A stretch of 64,000 bases of DNA, taken from contig JAPLWA010000004.1 in assembly GCA_026396835.1 (NCBI GenBank), positions 372,001-436,000 of the forward strand. Direction: 5' to 3'. Source of the stretch: Candidatus Falkowbacteria bacterium. Its GTDB lineage: Bacteria; Patescibacteriota; Patescibacteriia; Patescibacteriales; Patescibacteriaceae. The stretch's first letter is position 1. Each line of letters starts with the position of its first letter. The notes below the pieces were generated by a model. That model made no database searches and was not told where the DNA came from. It was given only the letters and a program-made list of their open reading frames with translations. This document shows positions 1-8,731 of this stretch, in pieces. The position numbers were made by a program, and so were the translations under genes.

Positions 1-393
1 TGGGTGCAGTACTTGTACGCCAGAATCAACGATAGCAATAATAATAGTCTGGCTTTTGTTATTTATGTTCCAAGCGTCTGGTGCATTAATTCTTTTCAAA
101 TACCATTGGTTAGTAAAATAAGTATCAGACGGAATCATTGATGCTCTAACAATATAATTTGGCTCAGCATATTCTACGTTAGCAAGACTTGAATAATATG
201 CCAGCATTTTCTCAACAGTTTGCTTTTTTGTTAAAACAATTTCTCTAGCATTTTTTTCATTACGAAATTTAACTATTATTGAGTTAGTACTCATATCAGG
301 GTTATTTGTTGCTGCTGAAGTTTGATCAAACTTAAAAACAGGCACAACAAGCACCATGATAATTAAAGCAATAAAAAATTTATAAAATTTCAT
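1..393 (-). CDS. Subtilisin-like serine protease (S8), N-terminal part, cut by window edge
   Basis: I translated this 131-codon open frame by hand; it runs off the left edge. It begins with a hydrophobic signal segment (about residues 4-20), then a stretch like an inhibitor-I9 propeptide, then the typical subtilase entry (FTNQWYLKRINAPDAW) and the start of the catalytic Asp motif (AIVDSGVQVLHP, Asp at about residue 123). Subtilases of this layout are exported and self-processed. The His and Ser motifs would lie beyond the window. The start codon lies 5 bp after the stop of the upstream glycosyltransferase, so the two are probably co-transcribed. Family call is confident; substrate is unknown. 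Confidence 0.85.
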   Translation of the reverse strand, partial: MKFYKFFIALIIMVLVVPVFKFDQTSAATNNPDMSTNSIIVKFRNEKNAREIVLTKKQTVEKMLAYYSSLANVEYAEPNYIVRASMIPSDTYFTNQWYLKRINAPDAWNINNKSQTIIIAIVDSGVQVLHP

Positions 394-398
394 AAAAA

Positions 399-1667
399 CT
401 AAACGATGGAACTAATAAAATCCAAAGTCTCTTTCGCACATTTTGACCAACTATAGTTAGTAATTCTCTGACTACCTTTTACAATGAGATCTTTTCTTAC
501 ATTTTCATCACTCAAAACATTGGCTAAAGCATCGGCCATATCAGACGGACTAGCAGGATCAAACAAAACTGCGGCGTCGCCGACCACTTCTGGAATTGAA
601 GCAGCTCGCGAGGCAACAATCGGAACACCTGAAGCCATAGCCTGCAATAAAGGAATTCCGAAACCTTCGTAATTAGAAGGGAAAATAAAAGCAGTGGCGC
701 AATTAAAAATATATGGCAAATCATGCTCTTTAACCCAACCAGTAGTAGAAATAACATTTTGTAAACCAAAACCATGAATCGAATATTTTATATCATCAAA
801 ACCAAAACTTGCGTCACCGACTAAATATAATCGGTGTGGTAAATCAGTGTGATGAGTTTTAAGAATATGGAAAGCTTCAATCAATGTTGCGATGTTCTTC
901 TTTTTTTCTAAACGTCCAACATAAAAAATGTAAGGCTGTTTAATACCATACGAAGATAAAACTCTTTCGGCCTCAGGCTTATTACTTAATGGTTTATATA
1001 AATCGCTTGGATAACCATTATAAATAACTTTGATTTTTGTATTATCAGCTTTATATAATTCCTTAATTTCATTTTTAGTAAACTCAGAAATAGTGATAAT
1101 GGCTTTGGCGTGCTTAAGTGAAAATTCAGTTGACCAATCAAGATAATCAAAACTATTTGCTCCAAACTTACCTAAAGTTAAGCAACGAACCAAAAAATCT
1201 ATCACGGCTTGATAGGTATTTCTTTCAGCTCCAATACCGGATCTTTCGTAAAGTTTTTCTTCACGCTTAAAACCAATATCATGAATCGTAACTAATGATT
1301 TTTTAGGATGAATAATTGGTAAAGCATGAGCTGGCACAAATAGAACATCTGGTGAATTAAATAGCATTTCCAGTGACAATCTGCCCTGTGTCCAAAAAAA
1401 AGTAAAAGGCCAAGCTAAAACCTTGGCTTTAAAATTATTATGTGGACTCTTAATAACTTGAAAACCTTTCTTAAAAATCGGAGACTCGCAGTCTGTTTTT
1501 TCTGAAGACAAATCAGACAAGCCACCCAGTAGCGGTTTGTCAGTGTATAATATATATTGATTTTCTTTATCCAGCTTAGCTAACTCTCTAATAATGTAAT
1601 AGGAATACCATTCAGTTCCACTTTTATGAGAACGATTAGCTCGACTGGCATCAATGCCAATTAACAT
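399..1667 (-). CDS. Glycosyltransferase, GT4/GT-B family
   Basis: A 422-residue cytoplasmic or membrane-associated glycosyltransferase of the GT-B fold. The C-terminal donor-binding half carries the typical strings YIFYVGRLEKKKNIATLIEA and YEGFGIPLLQAMASG. In the latter the second acid of the usual E-x7-E motif is replaced by Gln, which may reflect donor or mechanism differences. The N-terminal half is the acceptor domain. It probably adds a sugar to a cell-surface glycan or lipid-linked precursor; donor and acceptor cannot be told. It is followed by the subtilase gene and separated from mreB upstream by an AT-rich repeat. No Shine-Dalgarno site is visible before the ATG. Confidence 0.88.
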   Translation of the reverse strand: MLIGIDASRANRSHKSGTEWYSYYIIRELAKLDKENQYILYTDKPLLGGLSDLSSEKTDCESPIFKKGFQVIKSPHNNFKAKVLAWPFTFFWTQGRLSLEMLFNSPDVLFVPAHALPIIHPKKSLVTIHDIGFKREEKLYERSGIGAERNTYQAVIDFLVRCLTLGKFGANSFDYLDWSTEFSLKHAKAIITISEFTKNEIKELYKADNTKIKVIYNGYPSDLYKPLSNKPEAERVLSSYGIKQPYIFYVGRLEKKKNIATLIEAFHILKTHHTDLPHRLYLVGDASFGFDDIKYSIHGFGLQNVISTTGWVKEHDLPYIFNCATAFIFPSNYEGFGIPLLQAMASGVPIVASRAASIPEVVGDAAVLFDPASPSDMADALANVLSDENVRKDLIVKGSQRITNYSWSKCAKETLDFISSIV

Positions 1668-1784
1668 AATTTTATAATTTTATAGTTCTTAATTTTATAA
1701 TTAATTTTTAATAACTAAATTTTTTAATTGAAATTAGAAAATTCAAAAATTAACTAAAAATTACAAAATTAAAAACTATAAAAT
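1668..1784. repeat. AT-rich inverted-repeat element, family B, copy 1
   Basis: Almost pure A+T spacer whose two ends are inverted copies of each other (left arm AATTTTATAGTTCTTAATTT, right arm ending in AAAACTATAAAATT). The sub-sequence TTAACTAAAAATTA recurs in the copies at 6608-6752 and 32371-32493. It sits between mreB and the glycosyltransferase gene. Confidence 0.6.
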
Positions 1785-2792
1785 TTACTTAGTAGCGAAA
1801 ATACTTCTCTTATAAGAATCCAAATTTTCTAAAGCGATGCCCGTACCCTTGGCCACGCATAAAAGTGCTTCGTCAGCTACATAAGCCGGTACATCAGTTG
1901 TACGATATAAAAGTTGATCAAGATTTCTTAGCAAAGAACTTCCGCCAGATAAGACCATGCCTTTATCCATAATATCTGACGCTAATTCTGGCGGTGTGTC
2001 TCGCAAAACATTTTTAGCAGCCGCAATAATCGCTTCTAACTCATTTTGAATTGCTTCGGTTACGTCATCAGATGAAACAATAATATTTCTTGGTAAACCA
2101 GTAATAATATCGCGACCACGAATTTCCATGGTTAGCTTGTCTTCTAAATACAAAGCGCTACCGATGCCGATTTTAATCTCTTCGGCCGTCCGTTCACCAA
2201 TAACTAAATTATATTTACGTCTAATATAATCAATAATTGAAGAATCAAATTTTGTACCACCAACACGAACTGAAGTTGAAGTTACAACTCCACCTAAAGA
2301 GATAACCGCCATTTCTGCTGTTCCGCCACCAATGTCAACAATCATATGACCGGATGGTGAACCAATCGGAATATCAGCTCCAATCGCGGCAGCGATCGGC
2401 TCTTTAATAATGTAGGCGGCTTTAGCACCAGCCGCAATTGTTGCGTCAATAACCGCACGACGTTCAGTTGAAGTAATTCCAGCTGGCACCGCGACCATAA
2501 CTTCAGGACGGAACAAACGAACGCCAGACAAGGCTTTGTTAATAAAATAACGCAGCATGGCTTCAGTTGTATGATAATCAGCAATAACTCCATCTTTCAA
2601 TGGTTTGATCGCAACAATATTTCCTGGAGTTCTACCAAGCATGTCTTTAGCTTCATTACCTACGGCAATAATTTTTTTATCGCTCATTGATATGGCGACG
2701 ACTGATGGCTCATTAATAACAATTCCGCGACGCGGAATATGTACTAGAGTATAAGTTGTTCCAAGATCGATGCCGATCCGTTTAATAAACAT
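1785..2792 (-). CDS. mreB: Rod shape-determining protein MreB
   Basis: A 335-residue actin-like ATPase of the usual MreB length. Visible motifs are phosphate-1 (GIDLGTTYTLVH, near residue 8), phosphate-2 (VDIGGGTAEMAVISLGG, near residue 150) and the adenosine motif (GMVLSGGSSLLRNLDQLL, near residue 285). MreB filaments at the inner membrane organise lateral cell-wall synthesis, fitting the mur genes and ftsI nearby. It follows the DUF4012 gene with a 2-bp gap, so the two share a transcript. The mreC, mreD and rodA partners are not adjacent. Confidence 0.96.
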   Translation of the reverse strand: MFIKRIGIDLGTTYTLVHIPRRGIVINEPSVVAISMSDKKIIAVGNEAKDMLGRTPGNIVAIKPLKDGVIADYHTTEAMLRYFINKALSGVRLFRPEVMVAVPAGITSTERRAVIDATIAAGAKAAYIIKEPIAAAIGADIPIGSPSGHMIVDIGGGTAEMAVISLGGVVTSTSVRVGGTKFDSSIIDYIRRKYNLVIGERTAEEIKIGIGSALYLEDKLTMEIRGRDIITGLPRNIIVSSDDVTEAIQNELEAIIAAAKNVLRDTPPELASDIMDKGMVLSGGSSLLRNLDQLLYRTTDVPAYVADEALLCVAKGTGIALENLDSYKRSIFATK

Positions 2793-2794
2793 AA

Positions 2795-4753
2795 TTAAAA
2801 GTTAACAAAATAACTGCGATCTATTCTTAAATCTCCGCCGGCTTTAAGCTGTTTATGGTCTTTTGTCTCAGAATAGAAATTGGCTGGACTATAGGATTTT
2901 ATCTCATTTTTGAAGACTAAGTCAACGGCCAGCTTATTAACCTGTCTTCCTGGCTGTTTTTGAATTGTTAAGCGGTAATTATTGAATTTTTTCATGTTTT
3001 CCATGACTGAGTTCGGTAGCTCATATTCGAACACTAATTGGCCAATTTGACCAGGTTCAACTGACAAGAAAGCGCCAAAATAAGTTTTACCAAATTCTTC
3101 TCCTGTCGTTACCTGATCTTTTGTAAAACCAGAAGCCGTAATTAACTTAGCACCAGCCGGAACATAGACTCGAGTATATGTTCGATAACGAGTTGTCTTC
3201 CAATCAAAACCACCACTATGAGAATAACGAATTACTAATTTAGCTTTTAGGACATTGTTTTCTTCAACAACTTTATAATCAATTTGACGATCAATCACGG
3301 CATCAGTTTTCAAAGCCGCCATGTTAGCATCAACGACCATAACAAAATCTCCCCAGTCATGTCTGATTTCGCCAGACCAACCTTGTTCAACAATAATTTT
3401 TTGTAGGTCAGGATTACGAGAATATAGTAAAACGTTTTTACGCGCCACGTTATCGGAGATCAATCTAATTAAAGCTGGCCACTGACTCAAGGGCATATCT
3501 AATAAGCGCTGTTTCATGGTTTTAGCAATTTCACCAATCACCTCTTTTCGCTGCCAGGAAGAAGTTCCTAATTGAACATAACCTTTTTCTACTTTGTATT
3601 GTAGAAGATCAACAAAATTTTGCGCTGTATAATTTTCTTTATCAACTGTCACCGGACCAGTCAAAGTCATTAAGTCTGTAATCAATTCTGGTGTAATAGC
3701 AATCACACCGTCAAAATTAGAAATTGGATCCGGCTTATCCATCTTGGAATTTTCTTGTTGGTAGAACCAAAGAATTTTTTCAGCACTTGTTGGCCAATCA
3801 GGTGACCAATTAGCATCACGCATATACCATTTATCAACGCCGAGATATTTTTTAATTGGATCTGGTGGAGTAACTGATACTTTATCTTTAGTTGGCATAT
3901 CAAGATGATAAATATCGTGCGTTTCAAAGCGTTCAAAATCTCCATCTTTAGTTTGAATAATTCCGTAAGTACCAATAAAGCCACCAGTCGGTCTTAATTC
4001 ATCACTATTTTGTAGAATCAAAAGATAATGTGCAGTATTCGGATAGCCTAATAGTGAAGGTAAGAGTCTTGTTAAAGGCGAGGCTTCTTCAATCGTGCTA
4101 CGACTCGTCTTAATCTTATCTTTCAGTTCTTCTAATCTTGTACTCAAAGGACCAAACCAAGTGAAAGAAGAAATGCTATTCAGGTTTGAAAAACTTTCTT
4201 CTAGCTTTTTATCTAGACCGCTTAAGGTTGAATCAGCATTATAAATATTAGCTAAGATTCTTTGACGCTCAGTAATCGGTAATTGAGAAAAAGAAGTCGA
4301 CCCCTTACTGGCAATAATTGCGCCTAAACTAGAGCCGTAAAGAGTGCCTTGATTCATAGCCTCGGCTAATGAGCCGCCAGCCGTAACCAAATGCTCAACA
4401 TCGGTCTTATAGGCATTGGCTAAGGGAATATAAGCCAAGGGGCCCAAGCGAATCTTTTTAACCTCAGCCAAAGCATCAGAAAAAGATTTGACGGCTAACT
4501 TCGCTTTATTATTAGCATCAGTAAATTCAGTTTTTTGCGCCAAGGTTAAAGATTCCTCTAAATAAGTTTTTCCCTGATTAACACCTGAATAAACACCTGA
4601 AATTGGTTTAAGATTAAAACCAAGTAGAATTAAAGCAATCGCTAATACAACTAAACCGATAATAAAAATTACCCACAAAAACTTAGCAATTAAGCTTAAA
4701 AAGCTAAAACGCTTGGGAGTCCTTGCAATTGGCTGGTTAAATTCATTGAGCAT
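2795..4753 (-). CDS. DUF4012 membrane-anchored protein
   Basis: A 652-residue protein with one N-terminal membrane helix (about residues 22-45) and a long extracytoplasmic part. The central block with LQNSDELRPTGGFIGTYG and the WSPDWPTSAEKILWFYQQE segment is characteristic of DUF4012, a family common in Patescibacteria and Actinobacteria often found near surface-polysaccharide genes. The function is not established. A helical segment follows the membrane helix (about 50-110). It is the first gene of an operon with mreB, which suggests a surface or shape-linked role, by inference. Confidence 0.85.
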   Translation of the reverse strand: MLNEFNQPIARTPKRFSFLSLIAKFLWVIFIIGLVVLAIALILLGFNLKPISGVYSGVNQGKTYLEESLTLAQKTEFTDANNKAKLAVKSFSDALAEVKKIRLGPLAYIPLANAYKTDVEHLVTAGGSLAEAMNQGTLYGSSLGAIIASKGSTSFSQLPITERQRILANIYNADSTLSGLDKKLEESFSNLNSISSFTWFGPLSTRLEELKDKIKTSRSTIEEASPLTRLLPSLLGYPNTAHYLLILQNSDELRPTGGFIGTYGIIQTKDGDFERFETHDIYHLDMPTKDKVSVTPPDPIKKYLGVDKWYMRDANWSPDWPTSAEKILWFYQQENSKMDKPDPISNFDGVIAITPELITDLMTLTGPVTVDKENYTAQNFVDLLQYKVEKGYVQLGTSSWQRKEVIGEIAKTMKQRLLDMPLSQWPALIRLISDNVARKNVLLYSRNPDLQKIIVEQGWSGEIRHDWGDFVMVVDANMAALKTDAVIDRQIDYKVVEENNVLKAKLVIRYSHSGGFDWKTTRYRTYTRVYVPAGAKLITASGFTKDQVTTGEEFGKTYFGAFLSVEPGQIGQLVFEYELPNSVMENMKKFNNYRLTIQKQPGRQVNKLAVDLVFKNEIKSYSPANFYSETKDHKQLKAGGDLRIDRSYFVNF

Positions 4754-4762
4754 AGTAGTCTA

Positions 4763-4792
4763 TTGACAAATTCATAATTATTATAACATAAT
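4763..4792 (+). promoter_or_regulatory. Sigma70-type promoter for the 4839 gene
   Basis: TTGACA (4763-4768), 18-nt spacer, CATAAT (4787-4792). It lies just upstream of the AGGAGA ribosome site of the following gene and faces away from the DUF4012 gene. Confidence 0.6.
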
Positions 4793-4838
4793 GAAGGAAA
4801 ATTAAATAATTTTGAAAATATATTAGGAGAACAGCACT

Positions 4839-5297
4839 TTGGAAAAAATAATTAAAAAATCTAGCGACAGACTTGTCATAGCGACGATAATATTCGGCGC
4901 TATAAGCATTATCGCAATCATAATAATGACCACAATAACTGGTTCTTATTCAGATCTACTTTATGCTGATACATTCTTAGCTAAGAACAAAATCTTGGGA
5001 TCAATTTCAGTTATTAGCATGTGCTTATTTCTGTTATGCGTATTTTGCTTCATCATTCTAAATGGAAAAAGTACCATGCTAATCATAAGACATGACTGGA
5101 GCTATAAAACAACTCTCAAGATCATGGCTGCAATATGCAGCTTACTATTGGTCGATGGATTTGCTTCTTTCTTCAACATGAAAGACAATATTATCTCTTG
5201 GTTAATACTTATTGTAAGTTATTTAATAACATATTACATTCAAATATATTATTACAAACTGAGGATCGCTGTTGTTAAACAAGCAGACGAAAAATAA
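4839..5297 (+). CDS. Orphan four-helix membrane protein
   Basis: A 152-residue protein that I do not recognise. It has four hydrophobic helices (about residues 13-35, 52-74, 92-111 and 117-138) and a basic N-terminus. The start is TTG at 4839, chosen because AGGAGA lies 8 nt upstream (4825-4830). The gene is self-contained: own promoter (4763-4792), strong ribosome site and a tight terminator directly after the stop. It is inserted between two minus-strand operons. Most neighbours start at ATG with no ribosome site, so this gene belongs to the orphan-cassette class. Confidence 0.75.
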   Translation: MEKIIKKSSDRLVIATIIFGAISIIAIIIMTTITGSYSDLLYADTFLAKNKILGSISVISMCLFLLCVFCFIILNGKSTMLIIRHDWSYKTTLKIMAAICSLLLVDGFASFFNMKDNIISWLILIVSYLITYYIQIYYYKLRIAVVKQADEK

Positions 5298-5304
5298 TTA
5301 AAAG

Positions 5305-5336
5305 GGAGACTATTTAATAGTCTCCGCTTTTTTATT
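5305..5336 (+). terminator. Rho-independent terminator
   Basis: Perfect stem GGAGACTA / TAGTCTCC with a tiny loop, followed by GCTTTTTTATTTT. It ends the 4839-5297 gene. Confidence 0.85.
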
Positions 5337-5350
5337 TTCTGAATATAAAA

Positions 5351-6607
5351 CTATTCTGAGCGTAAAGCTTCAATTGGATCTAACTTAGCTGCGGCGCGAG
5401 CTGGCGTTACTCCAAAAACAATACCAAAGAAAGCACTAAAAGATATAGCAACAACAAAAGCTCGAATTGGGATTGAAAATGCCCAAGTAATACCAAAGGC
5501 TCCGGCTGCCAAGCTTATTAAATAAGCCACAACTGAACCGAGAATACAGCCCACAACCCCGCCTAAAATAGTTAAAAGAATAGATTCAATTAAAAATTGC
5601 TGCATTATATTGCTGCTGGTTGCACCAACGGCTTTGCGTAATCCAATTTCCATGGTTCGTTCAGTGACTGATACATACATTACATTCATAATACCAACTC
5701 CACCAACCACTAAAGAAATCATTACAATTGCTAACAATAAAAATGTTAGAGCATTTGTAATTGTATTCAATGTTGCCATAGCTTCAGCCATGGTCGTAAC
5801 TCTAAAGTCATCACGCTCTGGATCGCTTATATCATGATTACGGCGCAATAAATCTTTAATATCTTCCGCTGTTACATCGGATCTAGACGTGTCGCTAACT
5901 TTACTAATAATAAAGGAAACATAATCAATGCCCATCAACTTTTTTTGTAAGGTTTTAGTTGGCATGTAAATAAAATCATCAAAGTTCATAAACATGACCG
6001 CACCCTTAGGCTTAGCAATACCAATAACCGTAAATCTTTCTTGACGTAAACGAACTGATTTGCCAATGGCGTCAGAGTTGCCAAACAACTTATCTTTAAT
6101 GCTTGATCCTAAGACTATAACTGGAGCTAAAGAATTTTCTTCAGCTGCCGTATAAAACCTGCCTTCAGCAATTTCTGTTTTATCAACATCTAAATAAGTT
6201 GAGCCAACGCCGTAAATAAAAGCTTTTCGAACTTCATTGCCGTAGCTGGCTTGTTCCTGACTTAAAACTCCGGCGTAACTTGTAATAATATTTGGCAAAC
6301 GGTTTATATCTGCCATGTCGGATAAAGTCATGGTCGTAATCTGCACACCAGTAGCTAAGGCATTGCTTGATTGACTGTCGCTCGCTTGACCTTTTTTGTT
6401 ATTCGGCACTTTTACTTCTGTGTTAATTGCATCAGTTCCAAAAGATTCTACTTGGCCCATAACTAAACCACGAATTCCTTCACCAGCTGAGAAAACAATA
6501 ATAACAGTTGTGATACCAATAATTAATCCAAGCAAAGTTAAACTAGTTCGCATTTTATTGGCGAGCATTAAACGCAGAGAATTTTTTACAGAAGAAATAA
6601 TTGTCAT
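5351..6607 (-). CDS. ABC transporter permease, MacB/FtsX type (second permease)
   Basis: A 418-residue permease with the MacB topology: one N-terminal helix (about residues 20-42), a long extracytoplasmic MacB-like core domain, and three C-terminal helices within about 285-410. The conserved ERTMEIGLRKAVGAT segment follows the second helix, and the protein ends PIEALRSE as this family usually does. It works with the ATPase at 8011-8727 and the fusion protein at 8732-10519, probably exporting peptides, lipids or drugs; the substrate is unknown. It is a paralogue of the permease at 6753-8009 and is separated from it by an AT-rich repeat. Confidence 0.88.
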   Translation of the reverse strand: MTIISSVKNSLRLMLANKMRTSLTLLGLIIGITTVIIVFSAGEGIRGLVMGQVESFGTDAINTEVKVPNNKKGQASDSQSSNALATGVQITTMTLSDMADINRLPNIITSYAGVLSQEQASYGNEVRKAFIYGVGSTYLDVDKTEIAEGRFYTAAEENSLAPVIVLGSSIKDKLFGNSDAIGKSVRLRQERFTVIGIAKPKGAVMFMNFDDFIYMPTKTLQKKLMGIDYVSFIISKVSDTSRSDVTAEDIKDLLRRNHDISDPERDDFRVTTMAEAMATLNTITNALTFLLLAIVMISLVVGGVGIMNVMYVSVTERTMEIGLRKAVGATSSNIMQQFLIESILLTILGGVVGCILGSVVAYLISLAAGAFGITWAFSIPIRAFVVAISFSAFFGIVFGVTPARAAAKLDPIEALRSE

Positions 6608-6752
6608 GTTAATAATTTTATATTTTTTAATTTTGTAATTTTATAATTAATTTTTAATGTCTTAATTTTTAGTTCTTATTTATTAATCGGCAAATAAAAA
6701 TTTAAAAATTGAAGCATTAACTAAAAATTAAAAACTACAAAATTATAAAATT
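6608..6752. repeat. AT-rich inverted-repeat element, family B, copy 2
   Basis: Spacer between the two permease genes. The left end (TTTTTTAATTTTGTAATTTT) is matched in inverse by the right end (AAAAACTACAAAATTATAAA). It shares the TTAACTAAAAATTA core with copies 1 and 3. Confidence 0.6.
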
Positions 6753-8009
6753 CTATTCATAGCGTAATGCTTCGATTGGATCTAACTTACTGGCTTTGGC
6801 AGCTGGATATAAACCAAAGATTAAACCAATTGCCATAGAAACTGACACAGCTAAAACTATCGCTAGAAAAGAGAATGAAAATGGCCAGGCATAGCCCAGC
6901 TTTTGAGCTACCAGTGCGATCAGTACTGAAAATATTTCTCCAATAGCAATACCGATTATTCCTCCTGATAAAGTAATAGCGACTGATTCAGCTAAGAACT
7001 GAGCCATAATGTCAAAACGACGAGCACCAACGGCTTGGCGTAATCCAATTTCACGCGTTCGTTCAACCACACGAATTAGCATAATATTCATAATACCAAT
7101 TCCTCCCACTAACAATGATAACGCTGCCATGGCTGCTAGAAAAAATCTTAAACCGTTAGTAATGGTAGTTAAAATATCTAACGCATCTTTAGCGCTACGA
7201 ACCGAGAAGTCATCGTTCTCACCAGTCTGATCTTTTATATTATGACGATTTCGTAAAGTTATTTCAACGTCACTAATAGTTTGATCAATATTAGCTTCTT
7301 CATCAACTTTAAGACGCAACAAACCAAGATGATGTACGCCAGCAATGACCTTTTGCATGGTAGTGATCGGCAGATATACTAAATCATCATAATTTTGAAA
7401 AGCTACTGTCCCCCGCTGTTTCATAACGCCGATGACAGTGAAAGCACTATTCTTTAAACGCACACTTTGACCTACTGGATCACTTTGTCCAAAAAGTTCA
7501 TTTTTAACAGTGTCACCCAAAACGATAACACGTGCTGTTCCATCAACTTCCTCTTTAGTAAAAAATCTGCCGCTAATCACTTCCCCGCCTTCAACATTAA
7601 TTAAATCTGCACTTGTTCCATTAAAATTAGTATCATAATTATTATTGCGCCAAGACACACTACCTGCTCCGCGCGTGAACGGCGCCACGGCAACAGCATG
7701 CGGAACATTACTTTTATTAGACAAAGCTATGGCATCGTCTAGAGTTAACGTAGTAATAGCCACGCCGAAAACACTGGCTGGCGGACCGTTCTTTTCAGAT
7801 TTACCTGGCAAAACTCCAACTAAATTAGAGCCAAAGCTTTGGACTTGAGATAGGATCAAAGATTGAGCACCAGCTCCAATAGCAATAATAACAATAACCG
7901 CGGCGACGCCAATAATAATACCAAGCATCGTCAATAGACTACGACGACGATTAGCATTTAAGGCGCGAAAAGCACCTAAAGAGACATTAAGATAATAATC
8001 TTTTCTCAT
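6753..8009 (-). CDS. ABC transporter permease, MacB/FtsX type (first permease)
   Basis: About 418 residues from the ATG at 8009. A TTG ten codons upstream at 8039 would overlap the ATPase gene. I prefer the ATG because it follows the ATPase stop with a 1-nt gap. One N-terminal helix, a large external domain and three C-terminal helices give the MacB permease topology. ERTREIGLRQAVGARRFDI and the end PIEALRYE are family signatures. With its paralogue downstream it probably forms a heterodimeric permease in the style of LolC/LolE. Transported substrate is unknown. Confidence 0.88.
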   Translation of the reverse strand: MRKDYYLNVSLGAFRALNANRRRSLLTMLGIIIGVAAVIVIIAIGAGAQSLILSQVQSFGSNLVGVLPGKSEKNGPPASVFGVAITTLTLDDAIALSNKSNVPHAVAVAPFTRGAGSVSWRNNNYDTNFNGTSADLINVEGGEVISGRFFTKEEVDGTARVIVLGDTVKNELFGQSDPVGQSVRLKNSAFTVIGVMKQRGTVAFQNYDDLVYLPITTMQKVIAGVHHLGLLRLKVDEEANIDQTISDVEITLRNRHNIKDQTGENDDFSVRSAKDALDILTTITNGLRFFLAAMAALSLLVGGIGIMNIMLIRVVERTREIGLRQAVGARRFDIMAQFLAESVAITLSGGIIGIAIGEIFSVLIALVAQKLGYAWPFSFSFLAIVLAVSVSMAIGLIFGLYPAAKASKLDPIEALRYE

Positions 8010-8010
8010 G

Positions 8011-8727
8011 CTATTTAAGTATTGAATCCTCTTTGGCAAAGCGACGATGAGCTACTGGATTATCGCTTATAATATTTCCATCACGCATGACAATTATTCT
8101 TTTGGCATGCTCTGAGGTATAGGTTTCATGAGTAACTAAAATAATCGTATGCCCTTCTTCGTTAAGTTTTTGCAAAATTGCCATAACCTGAATACCAGAT
8201 TTAGAATCTAGGTTACCGGTTGGCTCATCAGCAAATATAACTGCTGGATTATTTATCAAAGCACGAGCAATCGCTACGCGCTGTTTTTCACCACCAGAAA
8301 TTTGATTTGTAAAATAATGCAAGCGGTGACCAAGCCCAACTTGTTCTAAAACTTCCTTAGCTCTTTTGCTGGCATCAATATCTTTATTATGAGAATAAAG
8401 CAAAGGTAACTTAACATTTTCAAGCACTGAGGTGCGAGGCAATAAGTTAAATGATTGAAAAATAAAACCAATTTTTTCATTACGCAAACTCGCTAATTCA
8501 TCGTCACTTAAAGAAGTAACGTCGCGGTTAACAAATTTATAGCTACCGCCAGTTGCACGGTCCAAAAAACCAAGGATGTGCATAAGAGTTGATTTACCAG
8601 AACCAGATGGGCCCATTATAGAAACAAATTCTCCTTCTGCAATAGTGAAAGAGAGGCCATGTAACACTTTAGTCACAACCTCTTCGTTTATATAATCTTT
8701 TTTTAAGTCTTTCGCTTCAATCAACAT
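8011..8727 (-). CDS. ABC transporter ATP-binding protein, MacB/LolD type
   Basis: A 238-residue nucleotide-binding subunit. Walker [11 protein letters not shown]-loop region [11 protein letters not shown], signature [15 protein letters not shown], Walker [14 protein letters not shown] and the switch His (VTHE) are all present, so it should be an active ATPase. The sequence type is that of LolD/MacB/FtsE exporters, which act by mechanotransmission. It sits between the fusion protein (4-bp gap) and the first permease (1-nt gap), a tight operon. Confidence 0.94.
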   Translation of the reverse strand: MLIEAKDLKKDYINEEVVTKVLHGLSFTIAEGEFVSIMGPSGSGKSTLMHILGFLDRATGGSYKFVNRDVTSLSDDELASLRNEKIGFIFQSFNLLPRTSVLENVKLPLLYSHNKDIDASKRAKEVLEQVGLGHRLHYFTNQISGGEKQRVAIARALINNPAVIFADEPTGNLDSKSGIQVMAILQKLNEEGHTIILVTHETYTSEHAKRIIVMRDGNIISDNPVAHRRFAKEDSILK

Positions 8728-8731
8728 AAAA

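Noticed and set aside
8010-8039. Longer start (TTG at 8039) for the first permease
   Set aside because: It would overlap the ATPase by 29 nt; the ATG at 8009 follows the ATPase stop directly and gives the usual family N-terminus.
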